Assembly (NCBI GenBank): GCA_021234155.1
Contig: JAJEKV010000041.1
Span: 8,628,917 to 8,692,916, forward strand
Direction of reading: 5' to 3'
DNA: 64,000 nt
Source of the DNA: Isoetes taiwanensis
Taxonomy: Eukaryota > Streptophyta > Lycopodiopsida > Isoetales > Isoetaceae
Of the stretch, positions 12,000 to 22,671 are shown piece after piece. The notes below the pieces were generated by a model, which made no database searches, was not told where the DNA came from, and was given only the letters and a program-made list of their open reading frames with translations. Positions within the stretch are counted from its first letter, which is position 1, and each line of letters opens with the position of its first letter. Made by a program: the position numbers and the translations under genes.

Positions 12000-12572
12000 C
12001 TACCCTTCTGTCATCCCTCGTAGCCATAAAGAAATGCTCTTACTACTTGCATGGTTCGTGTTATACCACACCCAAGTCCTATACTTACGAATAGCCTGAA
12101 GAAATATAAACCTTCTCCCAATCTTATCCTTCACTTCATAACATAGAAGGTGGCCCTCAAGATGTCTCCACATTTCAATTACGTCAGGCTCATAGCATCT
12201 TACCGGTTCCCTAAAGTCCTCAGGCCTACACTTGTTTATCCCACCATGCCAATTTTTGCGTGTCGTCTCGCAGTATTCTATATACTCTCTAGCAAAATCC
12301 CTGCCAACATTAATTTGGAAGTCCCGCACCTTCCGTAACTCTCCAACACCTCGTATCAAAAAGGAGTCATGCAATGAAAAGCAAACCTGATGCATAGGAT
12401 ATGCCAAGATCCTATTCTGGCCTTCCGTACTCAGAATATCACTTTCTTCTCGTGTCGGAAGTGCACCCGCAGTAGCAGACTCTTTCATAGCGATTTCAAG
12501 TGCTTTTCCTGCCCTTACGAAATTCAGATCATGGTAAATGTCTATCAACTTCTCCCCCTTTTCAGTTTGCAA
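12000..12572 (-). CDS. Unrecognised ORF, 190 residues
   Basis: This open frame has ordinary amino-acid composition and protein-like segments: VCFSLHDSFLIRGVG, FQINVGRDFAREYIEYC, YEPDVIEMWRHLEGHLLCYE, and a Trp/Tyr-rich end (RTWVWYNTNH). I do not recognise a family. It lies upstream, on the same strand, of the GHGKG-motif gene and downstream of short exon-like pieces at 13165-13480. It could be an exon of the same transposon, a second transposon gene, or a host gene exon. The ATG at 12572 is only the first Met of the open frame; a splice-defined start is possible. Confidence 0.4.
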   Translation of the reverse strand: MQTEKGEKLIDIYHDLNFVRAGKALEIAMKESATAGALPTREESDILSTEGQNRILAYPMHQVCFSLHDSFLIRGVGELRKVRDFQINVGRDFAREYIEYCETTRKNWHGGINKCRPEDFREPVRCYEPDVIEMWRHLEGHLLCYEVKDKIGRRFIFLQAIRKYRTWVWYNTNHASSKSISLWLRGMTEG

Positions 12573-12685
12573 AATTCTGGAATCTTATGCTCTTCTCAAT
12601 ATCCTATTAAAAGTACGAAGTAAATTCTGCAAACTGCAAAATTTGGAATTCAGAACAATGAAAAAACAATCAAAAGAAATACAAC

Positions 12686-12706
12686 AAAAAAAAAAAAAAA
12701 AAAAAA
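12686..12706. repeat. Poly(A) tract
   Basis: About 21 consecutive A bases between two minus-strand ORFs. A second tract is at 13095-13119. Confidence 0.9.
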
Positions 12707-12813
12707 CTTACGAATCCGGAGGGTATCTCGCACCATCCTGCAGATGTACATAAAGGAAAAAATTTTCGAGCATATCAGCTAATTCATCAAGAGGAATCTT
12801 CTCAATTGTAGTT

Positions 12814-13035
12814 TCAATTGAAATATTGTTGTGAACTCTCTATGCATCGAAATGCCCCCTTGCCCAATTTTCTTTTCTTCTGAAGCATTGGGACCAGCTT
12901 CGTTAACTTTCTCAACCAATTCCAGGTTAACTCTTTAATTCCAAACAAATTTAAGGTTTTTCCATTCTTCAAATCAACAATCTCCTCCGTAGGAGTAGCA
13001 AGACTTCCAAGACTGAATGAAAGGCAATCATTCAC
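12814..13035 (-). CDS. Short unrecognised open frame, possible exon
   Basis: The frame includes SLGSLATPTEEIVDLKNGK and LFGIKELTWNWLRKL. It sits between the 190-residue ORF and the exon-like pieces further upstream, on the same strand. Its join to the upstream exons would require an acceptor I could not place in frame (CATTCAG at about 13023 gives the wrong phase). Kept only as a candidate exon. Confidence 0.25.
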   Translation of the reverse strand: MNDCLSFSLGSLATPTEEIVDLKNGKTLNLFGIKELTWNWLRKLTKLVPMLQKKRKLGKGAFRCIESSQQYFN

Positions 13036-13094
13036 TCACATTCTTTGCTAAAACATTTAAACGCAAGTAAAATAATCACAAGCAGAAAAATCAC

Positions 13095-13119
13095 AAAAAA
13101 AAAAAAAAAAAAAAAAAAA
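13095..13119. repeat. Poly(A) tract
   Basis: About 25 consecutive A bases just downstream (minus-strand sense) of the candidate micro-exon at 13165-13215. Confidence 0.9.
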
Positions 13120-13164
13120 GCAAGCAAAACATCAAAGAAAAAGACAAGGTTCTTAACAAAGTAC

Positions 13165-13480
13165 CTTCATTTGAGCTCGGATCTACCAAACCAGGTACCA
13201 CAACTATATCTCGACCTGCATGCAAGAAAGATTACATAAAAACATCAAAAAAAGGACACATGCAAGATAAAAACAGTAGCTTACCAAGATTTACAGATGA
13301 CTTCAGTGCACAGGACGACTCTATAACTGTAGTAGCCACACTATTACCTGTATGCACATAAAATTATAACCTATAACAAAATCATACAGCAAAAAGCAAT
13401 TCTGAAATTCTCCAGACCTAGGTTCAGGCATGTTAAATCACCAGAAGAGCTTGCATCCATCATCAGACTTCCATTTGCAC
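13165..13480 (-). other. Three candidate symmetric micro-exons of an unrecognised gene
   Basis: Reading down the minus strand, three AG-exon-GT units are visible: 13480-13418 (63 nt, ANGSLMMDASSSGDLTCLNL), 13347-13285 (63 nt, NSVATTVIESSCALKSSVNL) and 13215-13165 (51 nt, RDIVVVPGLVDPSSNE). All are multiples of three and phase 1 on both sides, so each begins and ends within a Gly codon and any could be skipped without a frame change. Acceptors are TGCAG, TACAG and TGCAG. No protein family recognised. Confidence 0.4.
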
Positions 13481-14295
13481 CTGCATTTACGAAAAAAACA
13501 AGTTCTATTAAACAAATTCAAGAAAGATCAAATAAAAATAGCATTATTAAAGCAGGTCTGGAAGAACCCATAGAAGGCTCAGTGCCTTGAAAAACTGAAC
13601 AAAATGCCAAGAACATAAGAAATCTGCCCAAATAATAAGCGTACAAAGCCAAAGATACAACGCTGCCTCCTTGCGCCATAGCTTTCATATTTTGCCTTGC
13701 TATGGCAATGGCCTTGGCTCAATGCACGCTAAAGAAAGGAGCAAGGGGACGAGCAAGACGTTCCGTCTGCGCCATAACTGTGCTTCGACCGGAGAAAGCC
13801 AAAAAAAAAAGGAAAGGAAAATTTTCTGCTCCCTGCCACTTGGTTCCACATTCTAGTGTGGACCAGTGGGGCTCCGTTGCTAGCTTGTTGTTTCAACATG
13901 GGAAGGTAGAGAATTTTGTTAAGTCTTCTATGAGTAGCTTGGCATAAGTCTCTATCCGGTCGTAATCCAGACGTAGTTGAGGCATATGGAAGTTAGCTTT
14001 ATAAGTTTAATGGAGGATCAAAATGGACAGGGGCTTACTCAGAAGTAGAATGGATGGTGAAGGCTTATTTTGAGGCAATATTTTGAAAATCATTTCTATA
14101 TAGGGCCCATGTTGTTCTCATCCACATTTTGGTCTTTTGTCAAGGTACTTCTCCACTCCATTGTGGCTTTGTCATATCTTATGGTTTTCACTATTCCCTT
14201 TCTTGTTCCAAAGGTATTACGGGTTCAATGGCAGTGCTTGATAGCGAACTATACATACAAGATTGTAGATCCCTAAACTCTAAACATCTGAAAAG

Positions 14296-14430
14296 TATTT
14301 GCTGCTGATACACTGCGTTTCTATCATTGTAAAGTTAGTGGGGGAAGGACCCACTTCAGCCGTGTATAGTGGTGGGGGCAAGTCCCATCTAGATGTGTGT
14401 CCCATAAGCTTCGGCTTCTCGTGGGCGTTA
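14296..14430 (+). repeat. Dispersed 135-bp repeat, copy 2
   Basis: Matches 1-135 end to end. It is followed directly by TCTG/CCTG-rich sequence and the TTTGGAACATTTAGTTTC segment also seen at about 4265 and 6070. The 135-bp block and the downstream block therefore belong to one larger dispersed element. Confidence 0.8.
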
Positions 14431-14750
14431 AAAACTCTGTCTGTTTGTTCTGTCTGTCTGCCTGCCTGCATGCCTGTCGAAGTCAAGCTCTTTTACATTT
14501 TTATTCCATTTTAATATTTTGAATATATCTTGTTCTAGTTTGGAACATTTAGTTTCTAGTTTTGGACATTCCGCTTTCACCTATTTCTTATCAGTAATTT
14601 GCCATTGTGTTGATTCCTCCCCAATTACCATATTGTGGAAGCAATGTAATTGATCCTCCATTTTGCAATAGAGGGAGACCTGCTGTTGGTAGCAAGGGCC
14701 TTCCTTCATTGCAGAATGGAGTCTAATTACCTTGCTCCCATACGTGAAAG
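14431..14750. repeat. Third copy of the dispersed block seen at 4190-4340 and 5990-6295
   Basis: It contains GAAGTCAAGCTCTTTTACAT, ATTTTAATATTTTGAATATA and TTGATTCCTCCCCAATTACC, in the same order as at 6015-6295. Confidence 0.8.
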
Positions 14751-15621
14751 ACCTTTTAAAGCTAGATATGTGCAATTATAAGATGCAACCAATGATGGAA
14801 ACTCAAGATCACTTTATCTGCAACATTTCCCTCTTATGTCGTTCCCTTTTTTTTTAACATTATATATATTCTCTTATTTTATTTATCATGCATTTCCATT
14901 CTTTTACATGCATTTTGCTCTTGGATTTCACTTGAGGTGGCCCTTCATCGTTCGCTTGGAATGCCACCTAGAGTGACATGCATGTATGCTAAGACGTTTG
15001 ATTTTATCATTATTGCCTTTGTAGAGTGTGGAAGATTTGCCCTCCTTTTTTTCTTTTTTTTAAGTTGCGTCGCTTAATTCACCATGTCATTTGTTGAGTC
15101 ATCATGGTATATTTTGCAGTTTTGGACAAAGTTGGTTCTTTTGGATTTGCTTATCGGCAGGCCTTAAATGTTGTTTCGGGTGGCCCATAAAGAAATGGAA
15201 CAATGATTTGAAGTCCGAAATATTAAGGTAAAGCTCCAAATTTTAAGGGGCACATCTGGACCTTGGAAGACCTCACCGAAAAAGTAATACGTTAGTGCAA
15301 TACGTGCATATACAACTACGACAATGGCGCGTTAGGTTTCATGGGCACGTCTTTTCAAAAAAAGGTCTTCCATTTTGAAAATTTCAGCAAGAATATGCTT
15401 TGAGCAGATGCTTCTTTGCTGCACTTATACTCAGGTTCATAATCTCGTTCAGCCATTCCATTCGCCTCAATTCACCAAAACTTGCGGGGATCTCATCAGG
15501 TATGCCTCTTCAACGCAATGCAGATCTCATTTGCAAGCTTGCAGTTAGTCGGATCTCGGATTGTGCTGTTGCAACGTGGTTTCTCGTTTTACAGATCTGC
15601 ATAATTTAAGAGTGGCTCGGA
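14751..15621. other. Upstream region of the pyrophosphatase gene
   Basis: No ORF of note. CTCGTTTTACAG at about 15588-15599 could be a 3' splice site of a 5' UTR intron placing the start codon in the second exon. No TATA box is confidently assigned. Confidence 0.4.
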
Positions 15622-16828
15622 ATGGATTCTGCAAATGCAAATGGGACTGGATCCCGTAAAACTCCATTGTTAAGCAAGAGAATTTTGTCTTCTTTATCCA
15701 GGAGATCTGCTGCGGCACACCCATGGCACGATCTGGAAATAGGTTTGAATCCAAGTTCACGCTTATAGCCTAAGTCCCTTAACTCTTTGTAGATTCCATG
15801 TTTTGTATCTTCGACTTATAGAACTTTTATTAATTTCCCTTTGTGTGTCTGTTACCTGTAGGACCCGGGGCTCCAGCAATTGCAAATTGTGTAAGTAAAA
15901 TTACTATAAGATATTTTATACGTAGTTTCTGACACACGCGTTTCTATCCCAGGTAGTTGAAATCAGTAAAGGCGGCAAGGTAAAATATGAACTTGATAAG
16001 AAAAGTGGACTCATTAAGGTAGGTTGCTGCATTTATGATATCTAGTTGATTCCTTGTTCCAGCTCTTAGTTGTTGGCTTTAGGTTGACAGAGTTCTCTAC
16101 TCTTCTGTTGTCTACCCTCACAACTACGGGTTCATTCCTCGAACACTATGTGAAGATAATGATCCCATGGATGTCCTTGTCCTCATGCAGGTATGCATCT
16201 ATCTGTATTCATATCTTCTTTGAAATGTGGAGCAAATGCATTCTATTATTTGAGCAGGATTCATTGATGCTAATGGCTTGATACTAATTTGGAAGGAACC
16301 TGTCCTTCCCGGATGTTTTCTTCGTGCAAAAGCAATTGGGCTAATGCCAATGATTGATCAGGTAAATGGAATTAATCAAACATCTGTCACCTGCAGTAGA
16401 TTTATGTTGCTTCAAATCTGCCTGACGTTTTCCAGGGTGAGAAAGATGATAAGATTATAGCTGTTTGTGCCGATGATCCTGAATTTAGGCACTATGAAGA
16501 CATCAGTGAACTTCCTCCCCATCGTCTAGCTGAAATTCGACGATTCTTTGAAGATTGTATCCCATCTTAATATGAACTGAAAAATCTCATGAAGACGACT
16601 TCCTTTTTCTTATCCTTAGCGTTTGACAGACAAGAAGAATGAAAATAAAGAAGTCGCTGTAAACGATTTTCTTCCAGCCAAAGACGCACATGAGGCAATC
16701 AAGCATTCAATGTAAGTGATGACATAATTTATGTGTGACCGTATAACTAGAATTCAAATGTTAATCTGTTTAAGATACCATGCAGGGACCTTTACGCTGC
16801 TTATATTGTGGAAAGCTTAAGGCAGTGA
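15622..16828 (+). CDS. Soluble inorganic pyrophosphatase, 8 exons, 211 residues
   Basis: The enzyme hydrolyses pyrophosphate to two phosphates, pulling biosynthetic reactions forward. Family I enzymes use Mg2+ and are cytosolic in plants. Exons: 15622-15742, 15862-15890, 15953-16018, 16083-16190, 16296-16361, 16436-16556, 16630-16711 and 16786-16828. All introns are GT-AG and the frame is unbroken. The family signature DNDPMDV is at residues 97-103 with its three metal-binding Asp (97, 99, 102). Other conserved stretches are [49 protein letters not shown] and [15 protein letters not shown]. The length is normal for the plant family. The start is the first Met before the variable Ser/Arg-rich leader. 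It appears fully intact amid transposon debris, so it is probably a working gene. Paralogue number cannot be told. Confidence 0.95.
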
Positions 16829-17475
16829 TTTGTCAACAAGGTGCTGCAACACGATGGCAACAAATGCCTCGTAATCATGCTAAAGAATTGATTTCTGAGC
16901 GATACATGGCTCTTTTCTTTTTATGCTTTTACTTTGAATGTACAGGAGAATTTTAGAATGATATATGAGATTTTTATACATCAGAGTAAAATTTTATTAC
17001 CAATTTAAATTTACAAATTGGCTCTGTTGCTCTATTCAGCATTGACAGCACTACAATTTGGCAACCCTTGGCAAACAATTCATTCTGAAGTTACATTAAA
17101 CAATTTGTCTACCTGCAGGTAGCCCAGGGGTGAAGTTCGTTCTGAGATCTTTCACAAACTCCTCTAATATTCCATGGTGGCTAAAAGGTCGACCCTTTGG
17201 TTTGTTGGTTAAATATATTAGTCAATCAAGCAATATACCCAAAATGACAAGACATGCTCATCAGAGACAGTTTAGTGTCTTTTCCCAACATGGGAAAAAC
17301 TGAAACAAGACCTGAAGTATTGCTTAACCATTTTCAAAGATTGCTAAACATTTTATGATTGCAATGAGAGTGCTCAGTTGTAATGAAATACTGAAAAGGG
17401 TCATCTTCATCAATCCGTTGTCCCATTATTGAAGTATGAACGGTTGTACTACTCTGTCATACATTTCACATGCAC
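16829..17475. other. 3' flank of the pyrophosphatase gene; no gene
   Basis: AT-rich sequence with no clear coding frame. The 3' UTR probably ends within the first few hundred bases, but no single polyadenylation signal stands out. Confidence 0.5.
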
Positions 17476-17478
17476 CTT

Positions 17479-17712
17479 GGCATCATTCTTCAGATACAAC
17501 TTGTCAATGTTATTTGGCATATTTCTTGAGATGCAAGAAACAATCTCACTTGCCTCAGTATAATCTTGCATACTACCGAAGGAGCCTACTATTTTTGGCA
17601 TAACATTCTTCGAATACAACTTGTCAACGCTATTGGCATATTTCTTGAAATGCAAGAAACACTCTCAATTGCCTCATTATAATCTTCATACCACAGAAGG
17701 AGCCTACTTCTT
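17479..17712. repeat. Tandem duplication of about 115 bp
   Basis: 17479-17590 and 17598-17712 match closely: both contain TACAACTTGTCAA, GGCATATTTCTTGA, ATGCAAGAAAC and GAAGGAGCCTACT. Minus-strand frames read EEVGSFCG and SCISRNMP. The source family is not recognised. Confidence 0.75.
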
Positions 17713-17714
17713 CT

Positions 17715-18450
17715 AGTTTTTCACTTCTCCTTTGACATGTATAAGGTTCTGTTAATGGTACTAATAATTTCCTCTTTTGAAGCAATATACTGATGCCAAA
17801 TGAGAAACAGGAATCGTGGCAAGCCTGGGAAATGGTGGCTCCGATCCTTGCACACTGCATCAGAAATATCTTTCATGCAAGTGTGAAGCTAATGTCGTAA
17901 ATCATATTGCTGATGAGGATTTTTACTTAACACCGCATACAATTCTCTCCCTACTTCCCACATCATGTAAAGCCCTATACACATAAAGTATAACATATGT
18001 TTACATACGCCAACAGAAATAGATGCACAACAGCGCACATGTACATACCTATCCATGCATGGACTTTGATCAGTGCGGAACAACCATCTCCTTACACATC
18101 GGCCACATCCCTCAATGACAGAAAGTGCAATGCCACCTGGTTATATAGAGATACCTAGGCGCCCCAATTGTTAACCTTTTCTACATTTCTCCTGTATAAA
18201 GGAATTATTGCCTTACTTTCCAACCTTTGGCATCTTTTTCTCTTCTTTTTTTTTCTATTTCCCGTAACTCAGATCGCTTCTGTGGAACAAAAAAGCATAG
18301 CATTCAACCTTGCAGGGCTATGTCCATCTTGGAAACAAAAAAAAGGTTTGGTTACCAATCTTGTAATGGGGATGGCAATGAACTGATATTAACATACCCA
18401 TAAAGATGTATGCAGCGTGCACAATTCCAATTCAGCAGCACAAAGCCAAA
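17715..18450. other. No recognised gene; downstream flank of the poly(A) polymerase gene
   Basis: Short ORFs only. On the minus strand this is the presumed 3' flank of the gene at 18457-19974. A T-rich stretch near 18238-18256 is A-rich in the transcript sense but is not a clean poly(A) tail. Confidence 0.4.
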
Positions 18451-18456
18451 ACCTGC

Positions 18457-19974
18457 CTAACCAGTGGAAGGACAAAACTTCTCTACAAATTTCCTTTTTG
18501 GAGCAGCTGACCTACTAGGAGGTGAAATGGATTCATACAATTCTTTGCATTCTGATGTTGAGCTGGCAATATGTTCCTCATTTTCCAGCAAAACAAATGC
18601 AGGTAAATTTTCACTAGGAACCTTTGATATAGATAAAAACATATCACGATTCACATTCCTGTACATCTCAACCACACGTGTCCAGTCCCGTGCAACCCTA
18701 GAAAGACAAAAGTAATCTTGTCCAGACTCAAGTAATCTGATGTTCCTAGAGTCTGCCCTTAAACCCACAAAAAAGTAACAGTGAGCTTCTTTCCTCGATG
18801 GATCAACAATATCATGCAGATGTGGATGACACAAAAGGAGACAATTGGAGGCCATCTCGATTTTTGCAACTAGCTGCCTGAGACGTGACTGTACCCAGCC
18901 CTTCCAGTTATCAAGATCTATTTCATCCTTTGCAGCTAAGCTAATTTGTAGGTAATACTTGTAGGCTGCAAAGAACTGGTAAGGTTCAAAAATTGCTTCC
19001 CACTTTGCCTCATTTGCTTCCACCTTGTGACAAATCCTTTTTCCTCTAACAAATTCTTTTATTAGGATATCCAAAGTACTAAAACTCACGTTTCGACCAC
19101 AGTTATCTGGAGGATATGCAGGAGTAATTATAGGCATAACCTCGCCATTGTTGTTGTCTGGTTTCCAAGCAGGTAATCCTAAGCCCCAATCTTGAACATC
19201 ACAAATCATTACTGGATCAGGCCATTTCCATTCGCTTAAAACATCAAAAAAACGTGCCACTAAGCTGCCAGCCATTGCATTGGGATACTTCTGACAAACT
19301 CGAGCAACAAGTAATGCACAACTTACCCCGCTCAGAAAGCCCAACATATTAGAGACCAAGCCACGTCTTTTAGCCCAATATCTTATGCACCTCAAAACAG
19401 TGCGAAATGTCTGAATGCAGGGCACTAGACCTAAAATTTGCTGTGCAACCTGAGGGCCAAGTAAACTACGGATTGTTGTGTCTTCAGAAACTCCATCGAA
19501 AATGGACTTATCACAGAAGTTTAAACTTTCAGGAACTACCCAACGACCAAGCCTAGCATACGATAGATCGACGTTGATTCCATTGAACTTAAACTTGATA
19601 ATTGGGACATATGCGGTGGGAATAGTACTGATATTAGTTATCTCAGGCATGCTGCTAAGCATATCAACAAAGGTGCCAAAAAAATGCTCATCGCGGTACG
19701 CATAGCAAGGTCCAATGCATAAGGCATCGATGTCGGAATGGGGGCCATACACCATTAAGCTATAGGAACCAAACGGACATACCTTAGCATTGCAGTTTCC
19801 GGCGTCACAGCCTTGGTTCCTAGCAACCCGTTTCACCCACTCCTTTGCAATTAAATCCAGCTCACAAAGGACGGCCTCCCGACGATCTGCTTCCTCCTCA
19901 CACTCCAACTGCCCGAGATCCTGCATCATTCTCACCAGTTCATGTGTAAGCAGCTCCTCCCCCTCCATGCCCAC
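18457..19974 (-). CDS. Nuclear-type poly(A) polymerase, intronless, 505 residues
   Basis: It adds AMP residues to mRNA 3' ends. The nucleotidyltransferase core has G69-S70 followed by D81 and D83 (PFGSYSLMVYGPHSDIDALC), and the third catalytic Asp at 136 (NGINVDLSYARL). The central and RNA-binding-like domains follow: FRTVLRCIRYWAKRRGL, NMLGFLSGVSCALLVARVCQ, then IVDPSRKEAHCYFFVGLRAD near residue 400. The C-terminus is short, ending in a basic PKRKFVEKF. Plant nuclear enzymes are often about 700 residues; a shorter class without the long tail is known. The whole frame is one exon, whereas plant PAP genes usually have several introns, suggesting a retrocopy. No stop or frameshift is seen, so it may be functional. 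The first in-frame Met is used; an in-frame TAG sits about 45 nt upstream, three codons into another ATG frame. Confidence 0.93.
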   Translation of the reverse strand: MGMEGEELLTHELVRMMQDLGQLECEEEADRREAVLCELDLIAKEWVKRVARNQGCDAGNCNAKVCPFGSYSLMVYGPHSDIDALCIGPCYAYRDEHFFGTFVDMLSSMPEITNISTIPTAYVPIIKFKFNGINVDLSYARLGRWVVPESLNFCDKSIFDGVSEDTTIRSLLGPQVAQQILGLVPCIQTFRTVLRCIRYWAKRRGLVSNMLGFLSGVSCALLVARVCQKYPNAMAGSLVARFFDVLSEWKWPDPVMICDVQDWGLGLPAWKPDNNNGEVMPIITPAYPPDNCGRNVSFSTLDILIKEFVRGKRICHKVEANEAKWEAIFEPYQFFAAYKYYLQISLAAKDEIDLDNWKGWVQSRLRQLVAKIEMASNCLLLCHPHLHDIVDPSRKEAHCYFFVGLRADSRNIRLLESGQDYFCLSRVARDWTRVVEMYRNVNRDMFLSISKVPSENLPAFVLLENEEHIASSTSECKELYESISPPSRSAAPKRKFVEKFCPSTG

Positions 19975-19981
19975 TCCTTGA

Positions 19982-20385
19982 AGAACCTGGGAAATGCCAC
20001 CTGCACCCTATTCTGCCATAGCGAGCAGCAATTCAGGCCACAGAGCCAACCAGGTCTTGCCAGGTCTTTTTGAACACGGATAATTTTTTTACTGTGCCAT
20101 CCTTACGTTTTTCACCCACTTACGTGATATTCCCCCACCCCTCGCCCTGAGGCTTCGAAATTGGGGGGTTCGACCCTTAAAAATCCGGCCATTCCAAAAA
20201 CTTTCTGATAGCCAGAAAATATTCCCGGCGTTTTTTCAGGCTATTTTCGGAGAAATTTCTAAGGATTTCCGAGAAAGTACACTATAATTTCATGTATTTC
20301 CGGCAGCCTTAAATGTAAGCAGGCATTTTTAATGGTTATGGCAAATTCTAATTTCGAACCCTGCTGAAATTCCTGAATTCCACTT
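19982..20385. other. Upstream region of the poly(A) polymerase gene
   Basis: No ORF of note. It holds several CCGGAAAT/TTTCCGG-like words but no assigned promoter element. Confidence 0.4.
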
Positions 20386-20415
20386 AAACTTTATGTTTTA
20401 AGAATCACCTCTTAC
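20386..20415. repeat. 30-bp direct repeat matching 22665-22695
   Basis: GTTTTAAGAATCACCTCTTAC (with near-identical flanking AAACTT) occurs here and near 22672-22692, and its reverse complement GGTAAGAGGTGATTTTTA occurs at about 22771-22788. The pair brackets the hairpin-rich 20.4-22.8 kb segment. Confidence 0.7.
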
Positions 20416-20515
20416 TTTTGAGGGTATCATGTTGCAACGTAAAATTTGGGTGGAGCATTTTCTGCCCCATCCGCCTATCCCTGTATGCCACGTGGCACAC
20501 ATTCTTTCCAAGAAT

Positions 20516-20549
20516 GAGTGATTCTTCGTGTCCATTTTTCAGGAATCAC
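20516..20549. other. Small inverted repeat
   Basis: AGTGATTC and its exact complement GAATCACT are separated by about 18 bases. Minor, but it is part of the hairpin cluster. Confidence 0.6.
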
Positions 20550-20837
20550 TGATTCTCAAAAAAAAAGTTTCGGTATGTTTTTCACTAATTAGGTGTGTTT
20601 TTCAGTGATTTCTCAATCTCAGACAGAGTTGTAAAACCAACTGAAAAATCAGAGGCGGCAAAACTCAGTGTAGACAAAATCAGAGGATGAAAAACTCAGT
20701 AGACAAATAGATTAATCAAGCATAAGAATAAGCTAAAGAAACGCAAAATAAAAGCTCACTGCCATACTATTCAACATAAAATAAAGACAGAAAGAACTGC
20801 ACAAATCTGAGGCAATCCATCCAATCTTCAAACTCCT

Positions 20838-21080
20838 GCCACGGTCTTGCTTCCAGCCACAAACCCTGCTTCCGGCCCTGCTTCATTCCTCAACGCCTTG
20901 ATCTAATCTGCACCTTGATCTAACAGAGACATCTATGGAGCATATATCTATGAGATCTTCTTCTTCATCCTCGCCGGAAAGAAGGCCTCTTCCGGCCCTG
21001 TTTCTGGCCCTGCTTCTAGTCCTGCTTTCGGCCCTGCTTTATGCCACAGGTGCTCCATTCTAACGGCCCTGCTTTTGGCC
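20838..21080. repeat. Short irregular repeats of GGCCCTGCTT
   Basis: The words CCGGCCCTGCTT, CTGGCCCTGCTT, TAGTCCTGCTT, CGGCCCTGCTT and ACGGCCCTGCTT recur within about 240 bases. It looks like slippage-derived low-complexity sequence; no coding frame is apparent. Confidence 0.75.
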
Positions 21081-21340
21081 ATCGCCTCTGCTTCATAAAG
21101 AGCTGCCTAAAAGAAAGATCCACAGGAAATATCCACAGGAAGATCCATAAGCCAGCTCCAAGAAACTCATCCACAGTTATAAGCCAGCTCTAAGAAACAA
21201 GAAAATCTCCAGAAAGACACAAGAATACAAAGATCCTTCAAAAACTATGATACTCTCAAGCGCTCTTCTTCAAAATCCCATCAAAACAAAGAGCAGAATC
21301 AGGCGCTTCAGAAAATGCAAACAGTGGCCGGATCCACGAC

Positions 21341-21389
21341 GCCTAGAGCTCTGGCGTCGCGACGGCGCCATAGCCAGAGCTCGGCCGGC
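21341..21389. other. GC-rich inverted repeat
   Basis: GCCTAGAGCTCTGGC pairs with GCCAGAGCTCGGCCGGC around the loop GTCGCGACGGCGCCATA, giving a stem of about 13 base pairs. Confidence 0.65.
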
Positions 21390-21459
21390 TAGAGAAAAAT
21401 GTTGCAGTAAAATGGTGATGTGGCACAGAAAATGGGCCCCCCAAATTTCATGTTACACC

Positions 21460-21556
21460 AATGTTTGTGTGTCGGGAATTCTGGCCAGAAAATTGGCCTC
21501 CGCGCTGATGCGCGTCGGCCAATTTTCTAGGCCAGAATTCCCTCCACACAAACATT
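21460..21556. other. Long foldback hairpin, arms about 40 nt
   Basis: The left arm 21460-21498 (AATGTTTGTGTGTCGGGAAT...) is the complement of 21517-21556 with about two mismatches and one unpaired base. The loop is about 18 nt (TCCGCGCTGATGCGCGTC), which itself contains GCGC...GCGC. Arm length and near-perfect pairing resemble a young foldback element or a microRNA-type precursor. Confidence 0.85.
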
Positions 21557-22253
21557 CCTGTATATAAAATTTTAACCACTATGAAATTTCAGCTCCTTGA
21601 TTTTTAAAGTCGAAATTTCAAGGCGATCCTCTGTTGATTTTCGGTTCAAGGTTTTAGGCATTGACTATGAACAAGTGAAAACAGACAAAATTTCTGTTAT
21701 TCATATACCAGAAAGTGGCTTCCACATGAATATAGTCGCCATAAGTTGCGCCTACAAGAATTTCCATAAGGATTTACAACATAAAATATCTGTTCTGTAT
21801 ACATCAAAGCTTCTAGGCAGAGCAAAATTGGCCAAACCTGTAACCCCAAAGCTTCATTCCTGCATGCAAGCCCTGTAGCCACAACTCGCAACAAAAGCAC
21901 AACAAGGAACAACAGTCTCGTAGATCATTGCCAAAAGCTCCATAAACTCGTAGATCGTCGCCAAAAACTCCATAGACTCGCCAAGATTGTGGTAAACCAC
22001 CAAGAAACTCCCAAAAACCGCGAAAAACGTCAAAACCACCAAGAAACGGTGGCACTCCAAGGCGCTTAGAGCGCCAGCAAGATTAGATCCTAGACTAGTA
22101 GAAAGACGCTGCAGATTTCGCCAAAAGCTCCGGCGACATGCTAGATTGAAGAAGATGCAGACAAAAGGAAGAGGAAAGTGTCCCGAAATGTCTTTTATAT
22201 CTCTGCCTAGGCTGACACGTCTACAAAATTTCAAGGTGGTATAAAATTTTGTA

Positions 22254-22369
22254 GGCAAATTTCGCTCAGCTGAAAATTTCGCTTTGAAATTTCTTCATGA
22301 CATGGAGGGCCACGAAACATGTCAGCAGGAAATTTCAAAGCAAAATTTTCAGCTGAGCAAAATTTCGCC
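22254..22369. other. Long foldback hairpin, arms about 50 nt
   Basis: The left arm at about 22254-22304 (GGCAAATTTCGCTCAGCTGA...) pairs with 22317-22369 (...TCAGCTGAGCAAAATTTCGCC) with a few mismatches and a short loop. A smaller inverted repeat, CTACAAAATTTC...AAATTTTGTAG at 22220-22254, abuts it. Confidence 0.85.
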
Positions 22370-22671
22370 TTCCATAACCTTGCCTTTTGCCATGTGACAA
22401 GTGGAGACAAAGAAACTGCATTTCCCTCCACCTGATTTCGTCATATGAGGCAGAAGTAACCTCAAAATCTTCAGAAGCTTTAAGGAGCTTCCTGAAAACT
22501 CAAAGTGTCCTCACTTTGTCTTCTTGCAAGGATTTCTTTGTTTCTTGTGCGCCAGATTCGAACTTACTTGTCTTCTACTCAGTTTCGGTGTAATGGGGAG
22601 GCATCCTGGCTCTAGAGAGGAAATGCTATGACATTCCTCCATATCTGATTTGCACATAACTGAAACTTCAC

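Noticed and set aside
15400-15609. ORF just upstream of the pyrophosphatase start
   Set aside because: Not in frame with the enzyme and separated by a likely 5' UTR splice acceptor; no conservation expected.
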